Shown: in pieces, positions 1 to 6,142 of the stretch
How positions within the stretch are numbered: the first letter of the stretch is position 1
How the letters are laid out: each line of letters opens with the position of its first letter
From: a bacterium
GTDB taxonomy: Bacteria > Hydrogenedentota > Hydrogenedentia > Hydrogenedentiales > SLHB01
NCBI GenBank assembly: GCA_024231375.1
Contig: JAAEQP010000166.1
Location: 1-6,170 of the forward strand
Direction of reading: 5' to 3'
DNA length: 6,170 bases
Translations under genes and position numbers: made by a program
Notes under the pieces: model-generated
The model's database searches: none
The model's input: only the letters and a program-made list of their open reading frames with translations
What the model was told of the DNA's origin: nothing

Positions 1-822
1 CGTGAGGCGGCCCGGCGCGCCAGTTGCCAAAACAACCTGAAACAGATGGGACTCGTGTTTAAGATGTATGCCAACGAGTCCAAAGGCGAGAAGTTCCCCC
101 CTCTGGATGTAGCCCCGGCCGGGTATGGTCTGGCGGAAGAGGGCATGCCCCGGTTGCTGGCCCCGCGCTGGAATTCCGTCTACCCTGAGTACCTGACGGA
201 CTGGAAGGTTGGTGTGTGCCCGTCGGACAGCGAGGCTGGCACCGTGCTCGACGAACTGCATGCGGCCCAGTCCGGCCAGAGTATGGTGTTGACGCCAGCC
301 GACTACTCACGGCTCACCGCGGACGTCACCGTAGCCAGCGTCAGCGACTACCTGAACGTGAAAGGCGCCCACTGGTCCTACCTGTATTGGGGCCACGCCG
401 TGCTGGACAACTACGAGTTGTACGCCGCCGCAGACTATGTTGTGTCGCATAAAGGCGGCGGTCTGAGCCAGTGGAACGAAACCCATACCGACTCCGACTG
501 GGACGTCGGCACGGGGCAAGGCAACGGTGGCGGCGATATGCTGTACCGCATCCGCGAAGGCATCGAGCGGTTCTTTGTCTCAGACATCAACAACCCCGCG
601 GCCACAGCGCAGTCGCAGAGTTCCATCCCCATCATGTTGGACGTGATCTCAGGCGCGAAACCGGCTACCGCGGGCACCTGCAACCACATTCCGGGAGGAA
701 GCAACGTGCTCTACATGGATGGGCACGTCTCGTTCCTTCGCTACCCCAATCGCCATCCGGTGTCCCCGATCTTTGCCGACATGATTGGGCAAGGCCAGGA
801 GAACGACTACCTGGATTGGTGA
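1..822 (+). CDS. DUF1559-like type II secretion pseudopilin-type protein, 5' truncated by the window edge
   Basis: The reading frame is open from base 1 and ends at TGA 820-822, giving 273 visible codons. The ATG at 46 is internal: codons 1-15 read REAARRASCQNNLKQ, the usual segment just after the hydrophobic N-terminal helix of DUF1559/type IV pilin-like proteins. The prepilin cleavage site and membrane helix should therefore lie just upstream of the window. Other family marks are a VGVCPSDSE segment (a 'CPSD' motif), a Gly-rich GQGNGGGDMLYRIREGIERF stretch, and a C-terminal H-PGGSNVLYMDG segment with His at window codon 229 and Asp-Gly at 240-241. That is H-X10-DG, one residue longer than the common H-X9-DG form. 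Such proteins are numerous in Planctomycetota, Lentisphaerota and relatives, and are presumed to be exported and processed like pseudopilins; their exact role is unknown. The gene converges on the symporter and has no evident link to the lyase genes. Confidence 0.88.
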   Translation, partial: REAARRASCQNNLKQMGLVFKMYANESKGEKFPPLDVAPAGYGLAEEGMPRLLAPRWNSVYPEYLTDWKVGVCPSDSEAGTVLDELHAAQSGQSMVLTPADYSRLTADVTVASVSDYLNVKGAHWSYLYWGHAVLDNYELYAAADYVVSHKGGGLSQWNETHTDSDWDVGTGQGNGGGDMLYRIREGIERFFVSDINNPAATAQSQSSIPIMLDVISGAKPATAGTCNHIPGGSNVLYMDGHVSFLRYPNRHPVSPIFADMIGQGQENDYLDW

Positions 823-849
823 CGGAACGTGGAATGCCCCAAGGCGCGC

Positions 850-885
850 GACCGGCGGGTTGTGGGACCGGCACCCCCGCCGGTC
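850..885 (+). terminator. Strong hairpin after the pseudopilin gene; terminator or dispersed repeat
   Basis: GACCGGCGGG at 850-859 is the exact reverse complement of CCCGCCGGTC at 876-885, giving a perfect 10-bp GC-rich stem with a 16-base loop, 27 bases past the stop codon. A second GACCGGC at 866-872 can pair instead with GCCGGTC at 879-885 (7 bp, 6-base loop), so two hairpins compete for the same right arm. No T-run follows (ATCTTCGCGC). Its position suits transcription termination, but the sequence also resembles GC-rich palindromic repeats scattered between genes in these phyla. Confidence 0.45.
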
Positions 886-1044
886 ATCTTCGCGCACCCT
901 CCCCGTTCCCATACTCTCAAGGGGGTCACGCAACGCTGACGCAGCGACGAGGTAGGGCTCCGCGTGATCGCCACGCTTCATGGGCTCCCCGTCGTGGCGT
1001 GGTCTCTGACCGCGCCACTCTCAGGACCGCAGGTCTCCAATTGT

Positions 1045-1066
1045 AGGGCGCGTCGAGGACGGCCCT
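1045..1066 (-). terminator. Hairpin after the symporter gene; possible terminator
   Basis: AGGGC plus CGTC (1045-1049 and 1051-1054) pairs with GACGGCCCT (1058-1066) around a GAG loop, forming a 9-bp stem with one bulged G at 1050. It starts 39 bases beyond the symporter stop on the - strand, where a terminator would be expected. No U-tract follows; the - strand continues as ACAATTGG. It could end symporter transcription or simply be a palindrome in the convergent gap. Confidence 0.35.
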
Positions 1067-1105
1067 TGGGCTGCGCGGGCATACGCACCATTCCTGCTCC
1101 GGCCC

Positions 1106-2809
1106 CTACGCCCCCACGGTCGCCAGCCACCCCACGAACTTGATCATGAACCACACCATGAACCAGAAGAAGGCGAATCCACCCATCCCCACCCACGTCG
1201 GCATGGGGATCTCCAGGTCCGGCAGGTTGATCAGCTTGCGCGGCGCAGGCGGCACGACGCCCTCCGGCAACGTGAACGGCTCCAGATGCGGCTCATCCCG
1301 TCCCACCGGCGTCCGCAGACAACCGTAGAACCGGTCGAGTTTCTCTTTCGCGACCCGAGGCGTAAACAGGCTTACGACGATGCATGACGTGAACGCCGCC
1401 GTGAGATAGAAGGCCATCTGCCAGCACACCCGGAACTCGCCCGCCCATATCATCCATTCCGGCAGATTCGCGACCGCCCACGTGTCGAACCATGCCATTT
1501 CAGTGATGATGAACACAGCAAACGCCGTCAGCGTACTCGCCCACACCGCATGCGGGGTGGCGCGACGCCAGAACAGACCCACCCAGAAGCCCGCGCCCAT
1601 CATGGCGCTCACCTTCCAGAACATCTCCAAACCGCTCGGGACGCTCTTTACTGTGAACGCGAAGAGCAGGCTGCCCGCCACGAGTACGACCGACACTATC
1701 CGGCCCACCAGCACGTAATGGGTGTCGGGTTTCCCGGGCACGATGTACCGTCGGTACAGATTCTGGGTGAAGATGCCCGACGACGATACCATGAACGCGT
1801 CGCACGAGGACATGACCGACGCGAGCAGCGAGGCCAGAAACACGCCGATGAGTCCGTTCGCGACCTTGGGCAGCAGTTCGTTGGCCATCATGCCGTAGAC
1901 AAGATCTTCGTCCCCGGCGGGCAGGTTCTTGTACATGACGACGGCGCACAGACCGGTCAGCATCCAGGCTACCGTGCAGACGCGTTTCAGGAGGTTGCCC
2001 GCGGCGAATCCAACACGGCCGTCCATCTCGTCGCGGCCACCAGCGCAAACGCCCATGATGTGCGGCTGCGTCACAATGCCCACCAGGGCGTTGACGGCGA
2101 AGAAGATGATGTGGACCGTGGTGATTTCGCCCTTGCTGGCGATGCTGAACATGTCGGGGTCCGTGATCTGGGCGTGAAGCCCTTCGAAACCGCCCACCGC
2201 ACCCAGCGCAAAGGGCAACAGCATGAACGACAGCAGTATCGTCAGGATGCCCTGGATGAAGTCGGTTACGATGGCGGCCGCCAATCCGCCGGCCACGCCG
2301 TAGATCACGAACAGCACCGTCATGACCACGATGGCGAAATACCGGTTGATGGCCCCGCCCGAGATGGCCTCGATCACGGCACCGGACGCGAGCAGCATAA
2401 CGCCTATGTTCACGATGAGCTGCATTGGACCCACGATGGCGTACAGGGCGTCCGTGTATCCGCCGTAGCGGTGTTCGAAGAAATCACCCGTCGTGAGGGC
2501 ACGCATGCGCCTGAACACGGGCGCAATGAGCCAGTAGAACGGCGTTGCAAAAAGCCACAGAAACTGGTACCAGATGCCCGACAACCCGTTGGTGTACGTC
2601 TTGCTGGCGACGGTTACGGCCTGGTTCCCGTTCGTGCCTGCCCCGAAGGAGAAGAAGATCATAAACATCTTGCCGAACTTGCGGCCGCCGATGAAGAAGT
2701 CGGCTGTGTCCTTGACCTTGCGCGCGGTCCATACACCGATGACGGTGATGCCGATGAGGTACACGCTCAGCGTGAGCCAGTCCAAAACGTGGACGCCGTA
2801 GAATTTCAT
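1106..2809 (-). CDS. Sodium:solute symporter family (SSS) transporter
   Basis: This 567-residue inner-membrane protein has many hydrophobic segments from residue ~10 to ~480 and fits the SSS family (TC 2.A.21; LeuT fold), which couples Na+ entry to uptake of sugars, amino acids, carboxylates or similar solutes. Family marks are the early ADFFIGGRKFGK loop (37-47), TTGDFFEHRYG (106-116), the signature-like GGLAAAIVTDFIQGIL (174-189), and ASVMSSCDAFMVSSSGIFTQN (330-350), in which Ser334/Ser335 lie where SSS proteins ligate sodium. The C-terminus has a hydrophilic tail (~484-538, Pro-rich PFTLPEGVVPPAPRK) and then one last membrane helix (~541-562). The ATG at 2809 is supported by AAGGA nine bases upstream; the stop is TAG. 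The gene lies 162 bases after the hydrolase on the same strand and probably has its own promoter. The substrate is not determinable; proximity to a lyase suggests a sugar or uronate product, by inference only. Confidence 0.92.
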   Translation of the reverse strand: MKFYGVHVLDWLTLSVYLIGITVIGVWTARKVKDTADFFIGGRKFGKMFMIFFSFGAGTNGNQAVTVASKTYTNGLSGIWYQFLWLFATPFYWLIAPVFRRMRALTTGDFFEHRYGGYTDALYAIVGPMQLIVNIGVMLLASGAVIEAISGGAINRYFAIVVMTVLFVIYGVAGGLAAAIVTDFIQGILTILLSFMLLPFALGAVGGFEGLHAQITDPDMFSIASKGEITTVHIIFFAVNALVGIVTQPHIMGVCAGGRDEMDGRVGFAAGNLLKRVCTVAWMLTGLCAVVMYKNLPAGDEDLVYGMMANELLPKVANGLIGVFLASLLASVMSSCDAFMVSSSGIFTQNLYRRYIVPGKPDTHYVLVGRIVSVVLVAGSLLFAFTVKSVPSGLEMFWKVSAMMGAGFWVGLFWRRATPHAVWASTLTAFAVFIITEMAWFDTWAVANLPEWMIWAGEFRVCWQMAFYLTAAFTSCIVVSLFTPRVAKEKLDRFYGCLRTPVGRDEPHLEPFTLPEGVVPPAPRKLINLPDLEIPMPTWVGMGGFAFFWFMVWFMIKFVGWLATVGA

Positions 2810-2818
2810 GCAGAAGTA

Positions 2819-2823
2819 TCCTT
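2819..2823 (-). promoter_or_regulatory. Ribosome binding site of the symporter
   Basis: The - strand reads AAGGA, then nine bases, then the ATG at 2809. This supports that start. No other in-frame start with a comparable site is seen upstream. Confidence 0.7.
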
Positions 2824-2867
2824 GTGAGAACGGTGGATTGCCGGAACGTCATTCGCCCCAGTGGAGT

Positions 2868-2896
2868 ATGGTACGGAAGGGCCGCCCACGGGTCAA
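2868..2896 (-). promoter_or_regulatory. Sigma70-like promoter candidate for the symporter
   Basis: On the - strand TTGACC (2891-2896; 5 of 6 to TTGACA) is separated by exactly 17 bases from TACCAT (2868-2873; 4 of 6 to TATAAT). Transcription would start near 2861, leaving a leader of about 50 bases that holds the AAGGA site. It lies between the hydrolase stop and the symporter start, so the symporter may be transcribed separately from the lyase-hydrolase pair. The match is by eye and sigma-factor preferences of this phylum are uncertain. Confidence 0.4.
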
Positions 2897-2904
2897 ACGC
2901 GGTT

Positions 2905-2952
2905 CGGGGACATGTACCAAGACGCCGTCCGCGGCGCGACTACGTGTCCCCG
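2905..2952 (-). repeat. Long inverted repeat between hydrolase and symporter; terminator or palindromic element
   Basis: CGGGGACA (2905-2912) is the exact reverse complement of TGTCCCCG (2945-2952). Inside the 32-base loop CGCCG (2923-2927) pairs with CGGCG (2932-2936) around a 4-base loop, giving a nested hairpin. It begins 19 bases after the hydrolase stop (TAG at 2972-2974), so it may end the lyase-hydrolase transcript, although no U-run follows. It also sits just upstream of the candidate -35 box, so an operator role is possible. The GGGGACA/TGTCCCC arms resemble REP-like intergenic repeats. Confidence 0.45.
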
Positions 2953-2971
2953 TACAAGGAGCCCCCGCCCC

Positions 2972-3865
2972 CTACTCCGCCGCGTCTACGGCGTTGATGA
3001 ACTCGCGCAACGTGTTCACAAACTTGCGTCGTGCGGGGCAGGTGACGTGGGTGGCGCGGTTGATCACGATCACCTCCGTGCCGGGCATGGCTTCGGCGAG
3101 TTGGTCTGCAAAGGGTTTGAGCGAGTCCTTTCCGCCCACGATGGCGACGGCAGGTACGGTGCAGTCGCGCAGGACCCGCTCGTCCACCAGAAATTCGTCC
3201 ATCCGGCGAACGATACGGGCCATGGCCTTCTCGTCGTTGAGCGAGCGCACCGCCGTGTTCACCATGAGATGTTCCAGGGCGTTCGCCTTTCCGTCAGAAG
3301 CCAACCGGTCTGTCAGTGGCCCCAGTCCATCGCCTGCCTCAAGCGAGTCGGCCACGGTCGCCATGAAGACCTGCTCTTCCTCGCGCGCGCTGGTCCACCC
3401 CGACCCGCAGGCCGCCAGGGACAGCATTCGGTCCGGATGCAGCTCCAGCATCTTCACCGCGGTGAACCCGCCCAGCGAGTAGCCCACGATGTGGGCCTTC
3501 TCGATGCCGAGGTGATCCATGAGACGCGCGATGTCTTCTGCCATCTCGAGACCGTAGGCGTCGGGCGACTCCGGCTTCCCACTCTTGCCTAGCCCTCGGC
3601 AGTCGTAGGCCACGACCCGGTGATTCTTGGCAAGCTCGTCGACCACGCCGGTGACCGCCCAGTTGAGCGACGCGTTGGCGCCGAGTCCGTGTGCGAGGAT
3701 GACGGGTGTCCCCGTGCCGCGTTCGAAGTAGTGGATTTGCACATCGGCCGAGTCAAAGTACTGGCCGTTCACGTCGAGGTCGCGGAAGGTTTGGCATCCC
3801 GTGAACAAGGCAGCGAGAATCGCTGTCAGCGCCAACCTTGAGCCAAGTCTGACCGGGCCTGTCAT
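2972..3865 (-). CDS. Alpha/beta-hydrolase fold lipoprotein
   Basis: This 297-residue protein has a short basic N-terminus and a hydrophobic stretch (11-22), ending in a lipobox-like LFTGC with Cys24 as the likely lipidated residue. Phe at -3 is less common but tolerated. The mature part is a complete alpha/beta hydrolase: oxyanion-loop HGLG (59-62), YDCRGLGKSGKP (87-98), nucleophile elbow GYSLGG (128-133) with Ser130, acid Asp247 in VGGKD, and base His273 in RATH. A lid domain lies at about 154-235. Such enzymes cleave esters, lactones or amides; sequence alone does not choose among them. The start ATG overlaps the lyase stop as ATGA, with AGAGGA seven bases upstream inside the lyase gene, so the two are translationally coupled. 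Being membrane-anchored next to a secreted lyase, it could de-esterify or open a lactone of a polysaccharide fragment (inference). Automatic names such as 3-oxoadipate enol-lactonase would be over-specific. Confidence 0.88.
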   Translation of the reverse strand: MTGPVRLGSRLALTAILAALFTGCQTFRDLDVNGQYFDSADVQIHYFERGTGTPVILAHGLGANASLNWAVTGVVDELAKNHRVVAYDCRGLGKSGKPESPDAYGLEMAEDIARLMDHLGIEKAHIVGYSLGGFTAVKMLELHPDRMLSLAACGSGWTSAREEEQVFMATVADSLEAGDGLGPLTDRLASDGKANALEHLMVNTAVRSLNDEKAMARIVRRMDEFLVDERVLRDCTVPAVAIVGGKDSLKPFADQLAEAMPGTEVIVINRATHVTCPARRKFVNTLREFINAVDAAE

Positions 3866-5883
3866 TTGGTCGTCCTCTCAACCGTTGCTGAATTCCACGG
3901 CGCTACGATGGTTTCGCTCGACCCGTCCGCCAGGGTGAGGGACACGCGCACCGCCTCGTCCGTGGCTTTGTCGATGGAGGCTTCCTTCAGCGGACTCACG
4001 GGTCCCCGTGCAGGCACAATGACCCACGCGAATGCCGTGGGTCCCTCGATCAAGGCCGAGAACACCGCACACGGACTGGGCTCTTTCTCGTTGTACACGC
4101 GGCTCCACCAACCCTGTATTCGGGGTTCTTCAGCGCCGTTCACGATGGAAACGTCCCAATCCAGCGTACCAGCGGGCGTAATCCGCACGTTGCCCTTCTC
4201 CGGGTCGATGGACGCGACAGTGCCGTCCGCAGCCTCCACGGTGCAGTCGGGATGGAAGTGCCACAGGGCCTTGACGGTGCGGGGCCGGTCCGTGTCAATG
4301 CGGTCGACGACCAGCCAGTACCGATTCTTGACGTAGGTAACGGATCGGGAATGCACCGCGCGACCCTCCACGTCCCTGAACCCGCCGTCGAATGTGCCGC
4401 GTGCGAAGTCCACGTCCGGTGTCAACGCGTAGTTGCCATCCATGGGCGCTTCCGCGATCCGCTGGTACTTGCCCTGCTCCTTGCCGTCGATGAGGACGAC
4501 GTTGTGGCTGCTCGATCCCTTGAAGTAGTGCATCCAACGGTCGCCTGCGTACGTATACCGCCCCGAATCGACCAGAATGTCGCGGCCGAACGCGGCAACG
4601 CTCAGGTGCAGCTTGTCATAATGCCAATGACCCGATCCCAAGGGTCCTACGTCGAAGAAGGCCCAGTGGGCGTCCGTGTCCCATCCATTACGCATGACGA
4701 CCTGCCCGGCCCACGGAAACACTACGGACGGACCTAATTCGGGTTCCGTACCTTCAGCACCGTTGGTGGCGATATACCGCCAATCCTCACGCTTGAACCG
4801 ATCTACTTGGGCGAGCACTCCGGGACGGGTGTGGTCGAGGTCGGAGTCGTTGTTGAGTGGCCCGTAACCGGAGGGACGCATGGCGTAGGCCAGGTAGTTG
4901 TTCATGCGCTCGACGCCCTCGAAGAAATCCGCGGGCACGCTGCGGCCAGTTTCCTCGGCCATCTGCGCAAATCGGTTGAAACAGGACAGGGCCACGCGAT
5001 GGTAATGGGAGGTGAGTTCCGTCTGAACGCCGTCCGGATACACTTGATCCGACATCTCCGGCAGGAGCCGGTCGAAGGCATAGGTGTACCAGGCGTCGGC
5101 TTCGCGGAACTCCGGCCATGTCACGGCGGCCTTGGCGAGGCCATTCAGTTCCATCGTAATCCAGTTGCTGCCACCCGCGTGGAAGTTCCGTCCGTAGTGG
5201 GCATGGTCAGGCACGCTCGACAGCATCAGGATGCGCGTGACGGGCCGGAACTCCTCCACGTCCTCCAATCCGTAGAACAGACGGGGCCAATGCCCGCCGA
5301 TGCGCATGTACGTTTCGAGCCCGCGCCATTGGGGCGTGTTGTTCGCCACGCCGGGATAGGGGTTGGCCAACACCCAGTCGCATAGCAACCGATCAAGCTC
5401 GCGAATATACACCGGATTGCCGGTATTGGTGTAGGCGGCGAAGAGCGTGGCCGTCCAGGGGTGGCGGTTCAATCCCCAGCCCCATTCGCGGTCGCCGTCG
5501 GGTCCGTTGTACGTCCAGTCCAATCCGCCGTCGTCTCGCAGTGGCACCTTCGCAGAGATGGTGTAGTTGGTGTAGATCCCGTCCAGAATCTCGTCGGCCG
5601 CGGCGTCACGCCCCTTGCCTGCGGGCACGGGGGGCTTGCGCCGATCTGCCCCGGCAGGCGCCGTTCGGTAGTAGGCGAGCAACGCGCGACACGCGGCCGG
5701 CCAATCCTGCCCGGCCGCGGCCTCCTTGACGTCCTCCAGACCGGCCCGTTCCAGATCCAGGGCCGCGAACAAGCGTTCGATACGTTCCGTGTGATCCGCG
5801 CACAGGTCTTCGATGGTCATGGTTTCGCCGGCTGATGCGAACATCCAGGCGCTGGCGGTCAATGCGAGGGTGGAAACGAGCAT
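3862..5883 (-). CDS. Secreted heparinase II/III-family polysaccharide lyase
   Basis: From the chosen ATG at 5883 the protein has 673 residues. A hydrophobic leader (1-18, ending ASA-G) suggests Sec export. Residues ~35-350 look like the all-alpha heparinase II/III N-terminal domain: an LDLERAGLEDVK-type opening, WGWGLNRHPW (135-144), GGSNWITMELNG (237-248) and TSHYHRVAL (291-299). Residues ~380-640 are the beta-sheet heparinase II/III-like domain with GSGHWHYDKL (416-425), FGRDILVDSGRYTY (432-445) and SSSHNVVLIDGKEQ (457-470). Likely catalytic residues are Asn240, Tyr294 and His419/His421; His421, Asp439 and His460 fit the metal-binding pattern known in heparinase II. These lyases cut uronic-acid-containing polysaccharides by beta-elimination, leaving an unsaturated end. 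The PL subfamily and substrate (glycosaminoglycan-like, alginate-like or other) cannot be fixed. The frame stays open upstream to 6114, but that extension is Cys/Ser-rich, lacks a signal-peptide layout and is not believed. A GTG at 5913 is the one plausible alternative start. Confidence 0.88.
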   Translation of the reverse strand: MLVSTLALTASAWMFASAGETMTIEDLCADHTERIERLFAALDLERAGLEDVKEAAAGQDWPAACRALLAYYRTAPAGADRRKPPVPAGKGRDAAADEILDGIYTNYTISAKVPLRDDGGLDWTYNGPDGDREWGWGLNRHPWTATLFAAYTNTGNPVYIRELDRLLCDWVLANPYPGVANNTPQWRGLETYMRIGGHWPRLFYGLEDVEEFRPVTRILMLSSVPDHAHYGRNFHAGGSNWITMELNGLAKAAVTWPEFREADAWYTYAFDRLLPEMSDQVYPDGVQTELTSHYHRVALSCFNRFAQMAEETGRSVPADFFEGVERMNNYLAYAMRPSGYGPLNNDSDLDHTRPGVLAQVDRFKREDWRYIATNGAEGTEPELGPSVVFPWAGQVVMRNGWDTDAHWAFFDVGPLGSGHWHYDKLHLSVAAFGRDILVDSGRYTYAGDRWMHYFKGSSSHNVVLIDGKEQGKYQRIAEAPMDGNYALTPDVDFARGTFDGGFRDVEGRAVHSRSVTYVKNRYWLVVDRIDTDRPRTVKALWHFHPDCTVEAADGTVASIDPEKGNVRITPAGTLDWDVSIVNGAEEPRIQGWWSRVYNEKEPSPCAVFSALIEGPTAFAWVIVPARGPVSPLKEASIDKATDEAVRVSLTLADGSSETIVAPWNSATVERTTK
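3873..3878 (-). promoter_or_regulatory. Ribosome binding site of the hydrolase, inside the lyase 3' end
   Basis: The - strand reads AGAGGA, seven bases, then ATG at 3865-3863, all within the last codons of the lyase gene. With the 4-base ATGA overlap this indicates coupled translation of the two genes from one message. Confidence 0.65.
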
Positions 5884-5888
5884 GAGAG

Positions 5889-5894
5889 TCCTCC
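5889..5894 (-). promoter_or_regulatory. Ribosome binding site that decides the lyase start
   Basis: The - strand reads GGAGGA followed by five bases and the ATG at 5883. This near-perfect Shine-Dalgarno site, directly ahead of a hydrophobic leader, sets the start at 5883 rather than at the far end of the open frame (6114). The alternative GTG at 5911-5913 has no clear site upstream. Confidence 0.75.
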
Positions 5895-6034
5895 GTGGTC
5901 CGAATTGAGCCACAACCGTATCAGGTGACGGCAACGTGGTTCCAGCGGAGCAAAAAGGGGGACTGAGAGCGGCCGCCGAAGACGTCACATCCGCACAAGA
6001 ACAGAAGCGACAAACGGGGACTGCCAAGCTCTTG

Positions 6035-6059
6035 CAACAGCCCCACAGTGGGACCGTTG
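6035..6059. repeat. Imperfect 25-base palindrome upstream of the lyase
   Basis: CCCAC (6042-6046) and GTGGG (6048-6052) are mirrored about a single central A, and outer arms CAAC (6035-6038) and GTTG (6056-6059) continue the symmetry across a 3-by-3 mismatch. The central spacing is too small for a good RNA hairpin, so a dyad-symmetric protein-binding site is the better reading. Function is not shown. Confidence 0.3.
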
Positions 6060-6061
6060 AA

Positions 6062-6086
6062 GCAGTCCCGGAGTGCCGAGGACTGC
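6062..6086. repeat. REP-like hairpin upstream of the lyase
   Basis: GCAGTCC (6062-6068) pairs with GGACTGC (6080-6086), and CGG (6069-6071) with CCG (6076-6078), around an AGTG loop with one bulged A at 6079. That is a 10-bp stem in 25 bases. No T-run follows on either strand, so an intrinsic terminator is unlikely. The compact bulged stem resembles REP-type intergenic palindromes. Confidence 0.45.
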
Positions 6087-6114
6087 CAACCAAACACGAA
6101 CACACACCAACCAC

Positions 6115-6142
6115 GTCATCCCGAGCGAAGTCGAGGGATCTC
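6115..6142. repeat. Dispersed intergenic repeat of the GTCATCCCGAGCGAAGTCGA type
   Basis: The stretch begins GTCATCCCGAGCGAAG and ends TCGAGGGATCTC. I recognise this as a very common intergenic repeat in genomes of several unrelated phyla. It is an imperfect hairpin: ATCC with GGAT, and CGA with TCG, with a two-base bulge. It marks 6115 onward as intergenic and argues against extending the lyase frame to 6114. Whether it spreads through a RAYT-type transposase cannot be judged here. Confidence 0.6.

Larger units (their letters stand above)
6018..6089. repeat. GGACTGCCAA direct repeat pair
   Basis: GGACTGCCAA occurs at 6018-6027 and again at 6080-6089, 62 bases apart. A third, shorter GGGGACTG lies at 5958-5965 and an inverted CAGTCC at 6063-6068. 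This spaced reuse of GGACTG upstream of the lyase is not explained by coding and suggests a repeat-derived region or repeated binding sites. Confidence 0.4.

Noticed and set aside
969..999. CGCCACG / CGTGGCG inverted repeat in the convergent gap
   Set aside because: A 7-bp stem with a 17-base loop and no T-run is expected by chance in such GC-rich DNA; not strong enough to call.
471..1046. A 191-codon + strand frame overlapping the pseudopilin and running into the intergenic gap
   Set aside because: It is an Arg-rich shadow of the pseudopilin frame, which has clear family motifs.
1550..2827. A 425-codon open frame on the + strand across the symporter
   Set aside because: It is antisense to a clear SSS gene, is full of His, Arg, Asp and Gln without any domain pattern, and is explained by GC-rich codon use in the true gene.
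2808..3592. Two overlapping + strand frames antisense to the hydrolase
   Set aside because: They lie opposite a hydrolase with an intact catalytic triad and show only low-complexity, Ser/Arg- or His/Val-rich translations.
5921..6103. A 60-codon - strand frame with a GTG start upstream of the lyase
   Set aside because: No ribosome site, no recognisable domain, and it runs through the hairpin and palindrome; there is no support for translation.
5900..6110. A promoter for the lyase-hydrolase pair
   Set aside because: One must exist upstream, but no -35/-10 pair with acceptable match and spacing could be found by eye, so none is called.
5884..6114. N-terminal extension of the lyase frame to 6114
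   Set aside because: It is Cys/Ser-rich with no family similarity, overlaps palindromic repeats, and a strong ribosome site plus signal peptide mark the start at 5883.
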